64,000 nt of DNA from Magnetospirillum fulvum (GTDB lineage: Bacteria > Pseudomonadota > Alphaproteobacteria > Rhodospirillales > Magnetospirillaceae): positions 97,695-161,694 of the forward strand of contig NZ_FNWO01000010.1 in the NCBI RefSeq assembly GCF_900108475.1. Direction: 5' to 3'. The translations under genes and the position numbers were made by a program. The notes beneath the pieces were generated by a model that saw nothing but the letters and a program-made list of their open reading frames with translations, was not told where the DNA came from and ran no database searches. Each line of letters starts with the position of its first letter. Position 1 is the first letter of the stretch. Below are positions 31,086-39,942 of the stretch, piece after piece.

Positions 31086-32171
31086 GTGTCGGGCAACGCC
31101 TTCGGCCATCTGTTCCGCTTCACCACCTTTGGCGAAAGCCACGGTCCGGCGATCGGATGTGTGGTCGATGGCGTTCCGGCGCGTATTCCGCTGGCCGAGT
31201 CGGACCTTCAGGTCTGGCTCGACCGCCGCCGTCCCGGACAGAATCGCTTCACCACCCAACGGCGCGAGCCGGATAGTGTCAAGATTCTCTCCGGAATCTA
31301 TCAGGGCCAGACCACCGGCACTCCGATCGGCCTGCTGATCGAGAATACCGACCAGCGCTCGAAGGATTACGGCGAGATCGCCGATCGCTTCCGCCCCGGT
31401 CATGCCGATTGGGTCTATCAGCAGAAATATGGCATCCGCGACCCGCGCGGCGGCGGACGCTCCAGCGCCCGCGAAACCGCGATGCGGGTTGCCGCAGGCG
31501 GCATCGCCCGCAAGGTGCTTGACGCTTTGGTGCCGGGTGGCTTGTCCATTCGCGGCGCGATGGTCCAGATGGGGCCGCACCCGATCGACTCCGCCCGCTG
31601 GGATTGGGACGCGATCGAAGCCAATCCGTTCTGGTGTCCCGATGCCACCGCCGCGCAAGAGTGGGAAGGCTATCTCGACGGGATTCGCAAGTCCGGCTCG
31701 TCGATCGGCGGCATCGTCGAAGTGGTGGCCAAAGGCGTTCCGGTCGGTCTTGGTGCGCCGGTCTATGACAAGCTCGACGCCGACCTTGCCAAGGCGATGA
31801 TGAGCATCAACGCGGTCAAGGGGGTCGAGATCGGGGCCGGGTTCGCCGCCGCCGCCTTGTCCGGTGAAGAGAATGCCGACGAGATGCGGATCGGACCCGA
31901 CGGCCAGCCCTGTTTCCTCTCCAATCGCGCCGGAGGCATTTTGGGCGGGATCTCGACCGGGCAGGACATCGTCGTCCGTCTGGCCGTCAAGCCGACCAGC
32001 TCGATTCTGACGCCGCGGCGCAGCATCGATATCACTGGGGCCGAGGTCGATGTCTCGACCAAGGGCCGCCACGACCCTTGCGTCGCGATCCGCGCCGTCC
32101 CGGTGGCCGAGGCGATGATGGCCTGCACCCTGGCCGACCATCTGCTTCGCGCCCGTGCCGTCGCGCGCTAA
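31086..32171 (+). CDS. aroC: Chorismate synthase
   Basis: It converts 5-enolpyruvylshikimate 3-phosphate to chorismate with reduced FMN. The 361-aa protein has the three family signatures: [19 protein letters not shown] near the N-terminus, [20 protein letters not shown] in the middle and [19 protein letters not shown] at the end. The start is GTG 31086 (S-G-N-A-F-G-H-L-F), five bases after the fabI stop, with AAGGA inside the end of fabI. No in-frame ATG lies near the conserved N-terminus. Confidence 0.96.
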   Translation: MSGNAFGHLFRFTTFGESHGPAIGCVVDGVPARIPLAESDLQVWLDRRRPGQNRFTTQRREPDSVKILSGIYQGQTTGTPIGLLIENTDQRSKDYGEIADRFRPGHADWVYQQKYGIRDPRGGGRSSARETAMRVAAGGIARKVLDALVPGGLSIRGAMVQMGPHPIDSARWDWDAIEANPFWCPDATAAQEWEGYLDGIRKSGSSIGGIVEVVAKGVPVGLGAPVYDKLDADLAKAMMSINAVKGVEIGAGFAAAALSGEENADEMRIGPDGQPCFLSNRAGGILGGISTGQDIVVRLAVKPTSSILTPRRSIDITGAEVDVSTKGRHDPCVAIRAVPVAEAMMACTLADHLLRARAVAR

Positions 32172-32175
32172 GTCC

Positions 32176-33819
32176 CTATTTCCGCAACAGCCAGCGATCT
32201 TCGGCCGCGGGGGCGTCGATCCGCAACGGCCGCGCCCGCAAATCGTCATAGAGGACGCTGCCATCGACGGCGAGCGGCAGCGACTCGACCAGTTCGATTC
32301 GGCGCGGCACTTCGGCCTCGCCCCGTCGCAGCCGGACCCAGGCGCGCAGGTCGTCCGGGTCGGGCGCGGCTCCGGGGCGGGCGACGACGAAGGCCCGCAG
32401 GGTGCCGTTCTCGAGATCGACCAGACCGGCGGCGGCGATGGCGGGATGGTCGGCCAGCGTCGCCTCGATCTCGTCCAGCCGGACCCGCTGGCCTGCGACC
32501 AGCGCCACCCCTTCCTCGCGGACCAGCGGCTCGGGCCACAGATAATTGTCGAGGTCGCGCATCCCCAGCCGCCCGGTCAGCAGCCAGTCGCGGACCCGCC
32601 GCGCCGGTCCGCTGGCCTCGCCCCAATAGCCGAGACAATTGCCCGGCGCATCGGCCGACACCGCCAGGATGCCGCGTTCCCCGGCGCGGACGGGGCGGCC
32701 GTGCTCGTCAACCGCCTCGACGGTCAGGCCCGGTGCGGCACGGCCGGGCGAGGGTGGGCGTAATTCCATCATTCCGGCCAGATTGGCGGTGACGGCGCCG
32801 GTCTCGGTCACTCCCCAGGCTTCGTTGACATGGATGCCAAAGGCCCGCAGCGCGGTTTCGTGCAGCTCGAGCGACAGCGGGTCGGGACCGCTGGCGATGG
32901 CGCGGGGGCGGGCGAACGGGCGCGACGCCGCCTCGGCCAGGGGCGCGACCAGCGCGGGCGGCAGCCACAGCGCCCGCACTCCGTGGCGGCCGATCAGATC
33001 AAGGCCGCGGCCCGGATCGAACCGTCCCGGCGCGGCCAGCACCGCGACGCCGTGATGCCAGGCGGGCAGGACCAGCCGGAACAGGGCTTCGGCGTTCATC
33101 CAGTCGGCCGGGGTCCAGGCGATGTCGCCAAACTGGGGGAACAGCCCCATCGCCAGTTCGATCGCCGGAAGCCCGCCCGCCATCGCGCGGTGGGCGTGGA
33201 CCAGCCCCGGCGGCTGCCCGGCTCCGTCGGTGGGGTAGAACACGAAGGCGGGGGTGTCGGGCTGGGTCACCAGCGGAGCGAAGCTGTCCGAGGCGCACTC
33301 CAGCGCAGGCCACAGCGCCAGGGCGGCGGGACCGTCGGCTTCGCTCGCGACCAGGACTGTCAGCAGATCGGGCAGCAGCGGCCGGGCGATCTCGAGCACC
33401 GGCAGCAGCGCCGGGTCGGCGATCAGGGCGACCGCGCCGGAATTGCCCAGCCGCCAGACCAGCGGCTCGGCCCCCAATCCCAGCGGCACCGGCACCGCCA
33501 GTGCTCCCATCCGCGGGATTGCCAGCAGGGCGATGGCGGCTTCCAGTCCGGGCGGCAGGGCCAGCGCGACCCGGTCGCCAGCGCGAACCCCTCGGGCGGT
33601 CAGGACGTTGGCCAGCCGGTTGGCGAGCAGGCGCAGGACGTGAAAGGTATAACGCTCGACCGCGCCGTCGGGCGTCTCGACGATCAGCGCGGTGCGGTGG
33701 CCATCGGCTCCGCCCAGGGTCTGGCGGTCGCAGACGTCGAAGGACAGGTTGTAAAGCTCGGGGATTCGCCAGCGGAAGGTGCGGCAGGCTTCCTCGTAAG
33801 TGCGGGGATTGTTCAGCAC
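32176..33819 (-). CDS. Degenerate acyl-CoA synthetase-like (AMP-binding fold) protein
   Basis: The 547-aa protein has the full length and order of the adenylate-forming superfamily: start YEEACRTFRWRIPELYN..., RLANVLTARGVRAGDRVAL, NEAWGVTETGAV, GRLGMRDLDNYLW, then a C-terminal subdomain with LDEIEATLADHPAI. The key motifs are eroded. The phosphate loop reads YPTDGAGQPPG instead of YTSGTTGxPKG, and the C-terminal catalytic Lys motif (SGK) is replaced by DGS in LAVDGSVLYDD. Adenylation activity is therefore doubtful; a carrier or regulatory role is possible. The start is GTG 33819. It converges on aroC with a four-base gap. Confidence 0.75.
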   Translation of the reverse strand: MLNNPRTYEEACRTFRWRIPELYNLSFDVCDRQTLGGADGHRTALIVETPDGAVERYTFHVLRLLANRLANVLTARGVRAGDRVALALPPGLEAAIALLAIPRMGALAVPVPLGLGAEPLVWRLGNSGAVALIADPALLPVLEIARPLLPDLLTVLVASEADGPAALALWPALECASDSFAPLVTQPDTPAFVFYPTDGAGQPPGLVHAHRAMAGGLPAIELAMGLFPQFGDIAWTPADWMNAEALFRLVLPAWHHGVAVLAAPGRFDPGRGLDLIGRHGVRALWLPPALVAPLAEAASRPFARPRAIASGPDPLSLELHETALRAFGIHVNEAWGVTETGAVTANLAGMMELRPPSPGRAAPGLTVEAVDEHGRPVRAGERGILAVSADAPGNCLGYWGEASGPARRVRDWLLTGRLGMRDLDNYLWPEPLVREEGVALVAGQRVRLDEIEATLADHPAIAAAGLVDLENGTLRAFVVARPGAAPDPDDLRAWVRLRRGEAEVPRRIELVESLPLAVDGSVLYDDLRARPLRIDAPAAEDRWLLRK

Positions 33820-33908
33820 GGCGCGTCGGTCCGGGAGAGGGGGTGTTCCACCGGAAAAGACAATGCGGGTTTCCCGGTCCGAGTCAACACTCTCCCCCCC
33901 CTGCGGTC

Positions 33909-35129
33909 CTAGCGGTCGATCGGCATCAGCTCTTCAAGCCACAGATAGGTCTCGATGTCGTCGAACATCACCCCGTCGAAGCCGAGATCCATCACGCCCG
34001 CGATATACTTGCCGAGCAGGGCCTTCCACTCGGCGCTGCCGACATCGGCGATATAGGTTCCCGGCTGGTCGTCATGGGCGAACAGGAAGGGCGGCGCACC
34101 GACCTCCCAGCCCTTTTGCCAGTACCAGCGCCAATCATAGGCCCGACCGACCGGCATCACCGCCAGCACCAGACGGCGCGGCCCCAGCTTCTTGAACTTC
34201 ATCTGGGCGATGTCGGCCTTGACCAGGAAATCGACGCCGCGATGGGCGACGTCGATCACCACCATGTCGTAATTGCTGTTCGAGATCGCCTCGACAAAGC
34301 GGCCCTTGCTGCCGAATCCGTCCGAGCGCAGCAGCGGCAGCCAATTGTGAATTGTGTTCAGCGACAGCACCTCGCCCGCATTCTCGCCCGGCGGGTGGGG
34401 GCGGGGCGGCTGGTCCAGCCGCGTTCCCACGGCGGCGAAGGTGGTGACGCGGTCGCGGGCGGCCCCGCGCAGGGCCGTCTCGATCCCCGCCGGGCCGGTG
34501 CAGGCATCGACCGACAGCACCGCCCGGCCCTCGGCCCGGATCGCGTCGGCGGCATAGACGATGCGGCGGACCCGCTCGGCCTTGTCCAGCTTCTCCTTGA
34601 TCTCGGCGGCGCGGCGCAGTTCGACCGCCGGATCGTTGCTGAACGGTCCCATCTCGACCGGAATCGGCGGGCGGTGGATGCCGATCTTCTTTTCGCTGTC
34701 GATCTGGGCATCGTCGGCCTTGCGCTCCTTGATCGCGTCGGCCAGCGGCTTGTCGAGGACGTTGGCCCCGCAATACAGCCCGTCGATGACCAAGCCGTCG
34801 AGCAGCTTGACCAGCGGCCGGAACACCGAGCGTTCGGGCAGACGGCGATAGAACCCGCTGCTGGAGGGATCGTGCAGCGCCTCCCACTGGACTTCCCAAT
34901 CGCCCTTGACCAGCAGTTCGACGCCGCCGCGCATCAGCACCTGGAAATTGGGATCGCGCTTCTTGGCATAGCTCGCCAGTTCGATCATCACCGCGCGGGT
35001 CTGTTCGCGGACGTTGGGAACCTGCTCGGGCGGAGGAGGAACGAAGTCGCGCGGCTTGTCGAGCGCCAGCACGGGCGAGGCCAGCAGAGCCAGGATCAGG
35101 GCGAGTCCGACCCGTCCGCGCCCTCTCAT
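33909..35129 (-). CDS. Exported TM1410/GH114-like protein
   Basis: The 406-aa precursor has a signal peptide (RVGLALILALLASPVLA). Its C-terminal TIM-barrel-like half resembles the TM1410 / endo-alpha-1,4-polygalactosaminidase-like superfamily: YDMVVIDVAHRG, LVLAVMPVGRAYDWRWYWQKGW, GTYIADVGSAEWKALLGKYI, DLGFDGVMFDDIETYLW. The Asp residues in IDVA and FDDIE match the conserved acidic positions, but the usual GEAE is GRAY, so hydrolase activity is uncertain. ATG 35129 overlaps the stop of the flavoprotein gene (ATGA). Substrate unknown; a polysaccharide role is inferred. Confidence 0.7.
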   Translation of the reverse strand: MRGRGRVGLALILALLASPVLALDKPRDFVPPPPEQVPNVREQTRAVMIELASYAKKRDPNFQVLMRGGVELLVKGDWEVQWEALHDPSSSGFYRRLPERSVFRPLVKLLDGLVIDGLYCGANVLDKPLADAIKERKADDAQIDSEKKIGIHRPPIPVEMGPFSNDPAVELRRAAEIKEKLDKAERVRRIVYAADAIRAEGRAVLSVDACTGPAGIETALRGAARDRVTTFAAVGTRLDQPPRPHPPGENAGEVLSLNTIHNWLPLLRSDGFGSKGRFVEAISNSNYDMVVIDVAHRGVDFLVKADIAQMKFKKLGPRRLVLAVMPVGRAYDWRWYWQKGWEVGAPPFLFAHDDQPGTYIADVGSAEWKALLGKYIAGVMDLGFDGVMFDDIETYLWLEELMPIDR

Positions 35130-36235
35130 GACAGCAAATCCCGGACGTGATCGGCGATGGCGAGGCAGGCGGTCAGGCCGGGACTCTCGATCCCGTACAG
35201 CGCCACCATCCCCGGCGCGCCGGTTTCGGCCGGGCCGTGGATCAGGAAATCGCGTCCCGGCTGGTCGGGGGCGCTGATCTTGGGGCGGATGCCGCAATAG
35301 GCCGGGGCCAGTGCCCCGTCGGGCAGGCCGGGCCAATAGCGGCGGATCGCGTCGTAGAACACGTCGCCCCGGTGGGGATCGACGGAATAATCCTCGCGCT
35401 CGATCCATTCGACGTCGGGACCGAAGCGTCCGGCACCACCGAGATCGAGGGTGAAATGAACCCCCAGCCCGGCCGCGACCGGGACCGGATAGACCAGCCG
35501 CGCAAACGGCGTCCGCCCGGTCAGGCTGAAATAAGTGCCCCGGCACAGATAAGCGGGCGGCACGTCGGCCAGCCCCAGCGCCGCCCCGATCCGGGGCGCG
35601 GCCAGACCGGCGGCCAGCACCACCGAGCGGGCGCTGAGCCGCATCGGCTCGGCTCCGCCGGTTTCGATCAGCATCGCATCGCCGTCGGCGTGGCCGCCGG
35701 TGACCGGAGCGTGAAAAGCGATCATCGCGCCCGCTGCCTCAGCCTCGCCTTGCAGCGACAGCATCAAGGCGTGGCTGTCGATGATGCCGGTGAAGGGCGA
35801 CAGCAAAGCGGCGGTGCAGACCAGATTGGGCTCAAGCGCGCGCGCCTCGGCTCCGCTCAGCATCCGCAGCCCCTCGGCCCCGTTGGCCTGACCGCGCGCG
35901 AAGATTGTCGCCAGGGCGGCTTCCTCGCTCTCGTCGGTGGCGACGACCAGCTTGCCGGGAAGGGAATGGGGGATGGAGCAGCGGAGAGCGTGAGCGCGCA
36001 TCAAGCGGCTGCCCGCGACGCACAGCCGCGCCTTCAACGAGCCCGGCGCGTAATAGAGACCGGCGTGGATCACTTCGCTGTTGCGCGACGAGATGCCGGT
36101 GCCGATCGCGCCCTCGGCCTCCAGCACGATCACGTCGCGTCCGGCCTGGGCCAGCGCACGGGCCGCGGCCAGCCCGACCACGCCCGCGCCGATCACAACG
36201 CAATCGACCGGCTCGGCATCTTGCTCCGTCAACAC
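35126..36235 (-). CDS. FAD-dependent oxidoreductase, L-2-hydroxyglutarate oxidase-like
   Basis: The 369-aa DAO-fold flavoprotein starts with the dinucleotide loop CVVIGAGVVGLAAARALA. It then has GTGISSRNSEVIHAGLYYAPGS, characteristic of LhgO/L2HGDH relatives, EPNLVCTAALLSPFTGIIDSHAL, and a C-terminal YGIESPGLTACLAIADHV. It probably oxidises an L-2-hydroxyacid such as L-2-hydroxyglutarate. The start is GTG 36235 with GGGGGAAAG upstream. Its stop overlaps the TM1410-like gene by four bases, an unexpected partner. Confidence 0.82.
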   Translation of the reverse strand: MLTEQDAEPVDCVVIGAGVVGLAAARALAQAGRDVIVLEAEGAIGTGISSRNSEVIHAGLYYAPGSLKARLCVAGSRLMRAHALRCSIPHSLPGKLVVATDESEEAALATIFARGQANGAEGLRMLSGAEARALEPNLVCTAALLSPFTGIIDSHALMLSLQGEAEAAGAMIAFHAPVTGGHADGDAMLIETGGAEPMRLSARSVVLAAGLAAPRIGAALGLADVPPAYLCRGTYFSLTGRTPFARLVYPVPVAAGLGVHFTLDLGGAGRFGPDVEWIEREDYSVDPHRGDVFYDAIRRYWPGLPDGALAPAYCGIRPKISAPDQPGRDFLIHGPAETGAPGMVALYGIESPGLTACLAIADHVRDLLS

Positions 36236-36315
36236 CTTGTCTTTCCCCCGGAAGTAATCCTCTACATCTCGCGAAGCATACCACCGGCATCAGACCTGCG
36301 GAAGGCGCATGGTCA

Positions 36316-36344
36316 TTGCGTGAGGACGCGGCTAACGGTAGAAT
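36316..36344 (+). promoter_or_regulatory. Candidate promoter of mipZ
   Basis: TTGCGT (36316-36321), a 17-base spacer and TAGAAT (36339-36344) resemble a sigma-70 promoter, about 75 bases before the mipZ ATG in the divergent gap. Confidence 0.4.
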
Positions 36345-36418
36345 CGACAATCCGTACACACGCGGTGCCCCCAGTTTCGACCCGCCCGACGCACGCCCCC
36401 GCCGCCCGCGAGGTTTTC

Positions 36419-37240
36419 ATGACAAAGCGCGCCCATGTCATCGTCGTCGGCAACGAAAAGGGGGGGACCGGCAAATCGACCGTGTCGATGCATCTGATCG
36501 TCAGCCTGCTCGATCGCGGCCTGTCGGTCGGCAGCATCGACCTCGACGCCCGTCAGGCGACGCTGACCCGCTATCTCAAGAACCGCGAGGCCCGCGCCGA
36601 CCGCGCCCAACTGGGGCTGGCGATGCCCGATCATATCGCGGTGCCGCCGACCCCAGATCCCAAGGAGGACGAGGCGCGGCTGCTTGAGACCTTCAACCAG
36701 TTCGCCAATAGCCATGACGTGATCGTGATCGACACCCCGGGCAGCGACCATGCGTTGTCGCGGATGGGGCATTCCTTTGCCGATACCCTGGTAACGCCGT
36801 TGAATGACAGTCTGGTCGATCTCGACGTGCTGGGGCTGGTCGATCCGGCGACAATGAAGGTCGTTCGCCCCAGCCATTACGCCGAAATGGTGTGGGAGAC
36901 CAAGAAGGCGCGGGCGATGCGCGGCGAACGGGCGATGGTCGATTGGATCGTGCTGAGGAACCGGCTGTCCAACCTTGACGCCCGCAATAAGCGCGAGATG
37001 GAAAAGCTGCTGGCCGATCTGGCCCGCCGGGTCGGGTTCCGCGTCATTCCCGGCCTGGGCGAGCGGGTGATCTATCGTTCGATGTTTCTCGAAGGGCTGA
37101 CCCTGCTCGACCTGCGCCGCAAAATCGAAGGCTTTGATCTGTCGATGAGCCATGTCGCCGCCCGTCAGGAATTGCGCACCCTGGTCGACGCAATTGCCCT
37201 GCCGAAGCTGGGCGGAGCCGGGTCGGGGCAGGGGGGATGA
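36419..37240 (+). CDS. mipZ: Cell-division inhibitor MipZ (ParA-type ATPase)
   Basis: MipZ forms a bipolar gradient with ParB and inhibits FtsZ polymerisation to place the division site in alphaproteobacteria. The 273-aa protein has the deviant Walker A GNEKGGTGKST, DLDARQATLTRYLKNR, Walker B VIVIDTPGSDHALS, and family-specific PLNDSLVDLDVLG and VLRNRLSNLDARNKR. This matches MipZ rather than ParA or MinD. The open frame extends far upstream, but ATG 36419 fits the conserved start MTKRAHVIVVGNEKGG. It is divergent from the flavoprotein gene. Confidence 0.93.
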   Translation: MTKRAHVIVVGNEKGGTGKSTVSMHLIVSLLDRGLSVGSIDLDARQATLTRYLKNREARADRAQLGLAMPDHIAVPPTPDPKEDEARLLETFNQFANSHDVIVIDTPGSDHALSRMGHSFADTLVTPLNDSLVDLDVLGLVDPATMKVVRPSHYAEMVWETKKARAMRGERAMVDWIVLRNRLSNLDARNKREMEKLLADLARRVGFRVIPGLGERVIYRSMFLEGLTLLDLRRKIEGFDLSMSHVAARQELRTLVDAIALPKLGGAGSGQGG

Positions 37241-37342
37241 TACGCGGTCGGCGTTTTTCCGATTGCCTCTGCCCCCCGGTATAACCATATGCTGTGAGAT
37301 GAAGTGCGCAGCTCGATCTGACGCGCTAATCTCGGAGAACAT

Positions 37343-37747
37343 ATGCAAAACATCGATAAACAGGCCAAGTCCAAGGCCAAAGCTGGCTTTGGCGAGCGTC
37401 TGAACACGGCCGCCGCCGCCAAGAAGGCGATGGTTGAGAAGTGGCGCGCCAACAAGGTTGATACCACCGATCCGGCCTATCTGGAGAAGCAGGCGGCCCT
37501 TCAGGTCGCCGCTGCCGCCCGGGCCGAACGCGACGCCCAGCGCAAGGCGGAGAAAGAGGCGGCCAAACTTCAGGCCATCGCCGACCGCAAGGCGGAAAAG
37601 GACGCCGCCGCCGCCCAGATCATCGCCGATCAGGCCGCCGTCGAGGCCGCCCGGATCGAGGCGATCGCCGCCGAGGCCGCGTTGGAAGAGCAGCGCAAGG
37701 CCGCTCGCGACGCCCGCTACGCCGCCCGCAAGGCGCGCAGCAAGTAA
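37343..37747 (+). CDS. DUF6481-like Ala/Lys/Glu-rich coiled-coil protein
   Basis: The 134-aa protein is highly charged and Ala-rich, with a predicted continuous helix from about residue 45 (repeats of A-E-R-D-A-Q-R-K-A-E type). The N-terminal segment, K-A-G-F-G-E-R-L-N-T-A-A-A-A-K-K-A followed by EKWRANK, resembles DUF6481 proteins, which are common in Rhodospirillales and often sit near cold-shock genes. There is no signal peptide. The role is unknown; assignment rests on composition and the N-terminal pattern. Confidence 0.65.
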   Translation: MQNIDKQAKSKAKAGFGERLNTAAAAKKAMVEKWRANKVDTTDPAYLEKQAALQVAAAARAERDAQRKAEKEAAKLQAIADRKAEKDAAAAQIIADQAAVEAARIEAIAAEAALEEQRKAARDARYAARKARSK

Positions 37748-37782
37748 GGTCGCCGGGACTCCGCATTCTTCGGCCGCACAAT

Positions 37783-37811
37783 GGGGGGAGCGGCGCTCTT
37801 GTCGTCCCCCC
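37783..37811 (+). terminator. Weak hairpin after the coiled-coil gene
   Basis: GGGGGGA (37783-37789) can pair with TCCCCCC (37805-37811), followed by CGTTCTTCG. The T-tract is poor, so termination is only possible. Confidence 0.35.
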
Positions 37812-37926
37812 CGTTCTTCGTGTTAAGCTCCTGAAAAGGACCGGGAACAGACCGGCCGTCCGGGAGCGCTTTCTTGACTTCTCATCCGTCGTTCTGCCGT
37901 CCTGGCCCGTCCGGGTCGATCCTCCC

Positions 37927-39942
37927 ATGCTGATCGCCGCGTCTTTGGCCGCGCTGGTGCTGCTGGCGGTGGTCGGCGTCGTCGCCGGTGGCCGCGAGAT
38001 CACCCACCGGCTGGTTCATGCCGGGTGCGCCGTCGCCAGCATCGCCCTGCTGATCGGCGGGTTGACCCACCTCGGCGCCGGTCCGGGTGGATCGCCCGCG
38101 ATCGTCCTGCCGCTCGGCTTGCCGTGGATGGCGGCGCATTTCCGCCTCGACAACCTGTCGGCGCTGTTCATGGTGGTGGTCGATCTCGCCGCCGCCGCCG
38201 CCTCGATCTACGGCATCGGCTATTGCCGCCATCTGCCCCAGGTGCGGCGGGTGACCCCGTTCTTCCCGCTGTTCCTGTTCGGAATGAACGCGGTGCTGCT
38301 CGCCGACGACGCCTTCATGTTCCTGGTGTCGTGGGAATTCATGTCGCTGGCGTCGTGGCTGATGGTGCTGTCCGACCATAAATCGGCGGAAAATCGCCAT
38401 GCCGCAGTGATCTATCTGGTGATGGCCGCGTTCGGCACCTTTTGCCTGTTGACCAGCTTCGGCCTGATGGCCGGGGCGGGCGGGGCCTATACCTTCGCGG
38501 CGATGCGTCAGGCCGAACTGGCGGCGGTTCCGGCCTTTCTGGTCGTGCTGATGGCGGTGCTGGGGGCGGGGTCGAAGGCCGGTCTGGTCCCGCTGCATGT
38601 CTGGCTGCCGCTGGCCCATCCCGCCGCCCCCAGCCATGTTTCAGCGCTGATGAGCGGGGTGATGACCAAGGTCGCGCTGTACGGCCTGATCCGTATCCTG
38701 TTCGACCTTCATGGCGAGGTGCCGTGGGAATGGGGCGCGGCGCTGATGGTGATCGGTGGAGTGAGCGCGGTTTTAGGCGTGCTCTACGCGCTGTTCCAGG
38801 ACGATTTGAAGCGGCTGCTGGCCTATTCCACCGTCGAGAATGTCGGTGTCGCGGTGATCGGGCTGGGGCTCGGCATTGCCTTCAAGGATGCGGGCGAACC
38901 GGCGCTGGCGGCGCTGGCTTTGGTCGGCGGGCTCTATCACATCGTCAACCACTCGATCTTCAAGACCCTGCTGTTCCTTGCCGCCGGGGCGGTGATCAGC
39001 GCGACCGGCGAACGCCGCTTGAGCGGTCTGGGCGGGTTGTTGAACCGGATGCCGTGGACCGGCACCGCCGCCTTGATCGGTGCCGCGGCGATTTCGGCGC
39101 TGCCGCCGCTAAACGGCTTCGTTTCGGAATGGCTGATCCTCCAGGCCCTGTTCAAGGGGCCGGGCCTGCCGCATTGGGCGATGAAGTTCGGCGTGCCGGT
39201 GGTCGGCGCGATGCTGGCCCTGGCCGGGGCACTCGCCGCCACATGCTTTGTCCGCGCTTACGGTATCGTCTTCCTCGGCCGTCCGCGCTCGCTCGCCGCC
39301 GCCCAGGCCGATCTGCATCCGACCCCGGCCAGCATGCGCTGGACGATGGCGGTGCTGGCGCTGCTGTGCATCTTGCTGGGCGCGCTGCCGGTCACCGTCA
39401 CCGATGCCCTGTCGGCGGTGGTCCAGCCGATGACCGGGATGCATTTCGCGGTGTCGGCCGATCTGGGCTGGCCGTGGCTGTCGCCGGTCAGTTCGACTCG
39501 CGGCTCCTATTCCGGCACGATGCTGGTGATGGTCGGCACCGCGCTGTTCGCGATCGCGGTGGTGCTGGCCCACGGGCTGGGCACCCGCCGCGTCCGCCGC
39601 GCCGATGCCTGGGATTGCGGCCACCGTGAGGACATCCCCGAGACTCAATATACCGGCCAGAGCTTTTCCCAGCCGCTGCGCCGGGTGTTCGGCGGTTCGG
39701 TCTTCCTGGCGCGCGAGACGGTCGAGATGCCCGAGCCGGGCGAGCGCAGTCCGGCGCGGCTGTCGGTGCGGATGATCGACCCGGTGTGGGTCGGGCTGTA
39801 CGACCCGATCGTCCGCGCCATCAATTTCATCGCCGACCGGGTCAACCGGATGCAGTTCCTGACGGTGCGGGGCTATCTGCTGATGATGTTCTCGACCCTG
39901 GTCTTCATGCTGCTGGTGGTGGCGTGGAGGCAGCAGCCATGA
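37927..39942 (+). CDS. hyfB: HyfB-like proton-translocating membrane subunit (NuoL/MrpD family)
   Basis: A large antiporter-like membrane subunit of hydrogenase-4/complex I-type modules. The 671-aa protein has about 15-16 hydrophobic helices. The channel residues of the family are visible: Glu in LVSWEFMSL, Lys in GAGSKAGLVPLHVWLP, and Lys in DDLKRLLAYSTVEN with a following HIVNHSIFK. A hydrophilic C-terminal extension and last helix follow residue 540. It is the first gene of a six-gene coupled cluster; its stop overlaps the next ATG. No strong Shine-Dalgarno is seen. The symbol follows the E. coli Hyf order, not proven function. Confidence 0.85.
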   Translation: MLIAASLAALVLLAVVGVVAGGREITHRLVHAGCAVASIALLIGGLTHLGAGPGGSPAIVLPLGLPWMAAHFRLDNLSALFMVVVDLAAAAASIYGIGYCRHLPQVRRVTPFFPLFLFGMNAVLLADDAFMFLVSWEFMSLASWLMVLSDHKSAENRHAAVIYLVMAAFGTFCLLTSFGLMAGAGGAYTFAAMRQAELAAVPAFLVVLMAVLGAGSKAGLVPLHVWLPLAHPAAPSHVSALMSGVMTKVALYGLIRILFDLHGEVPWEWGAALMVIGGVSAVLGVLYALFQDDLKRLLAYSTVENVGVAVIGLGLGIAFKDAGEPALAALALVGGLYHIVNHSIFKTLLFLAAGAVISATGERRLSGLGGLLNRMPWTGTAALIGAAAISALPPLNGFVSEWLILQALFKGPGLPHWAMKFGVPVVGAMLALAGALAATCFVRAYGIVFLGRPRSLAAAQADLHPTPASMRWTMAVLALLCILLGALPVTVTDALSAVVQPMTGMHFAVSADLGWPWLSPVSSTRGSYSGTMLVMVGTALFAIAVVLAHGLGTRRVRRADAWDCGHREDIPETQYTGQSFSQPLRRVFGGSVFLARETVEMPEPGERSPARLSVRMIDPVWVGLYDPIVRAINFIADRVNRMQFLTVRGYLLMMFSTLVFMLLVVAWRQQP

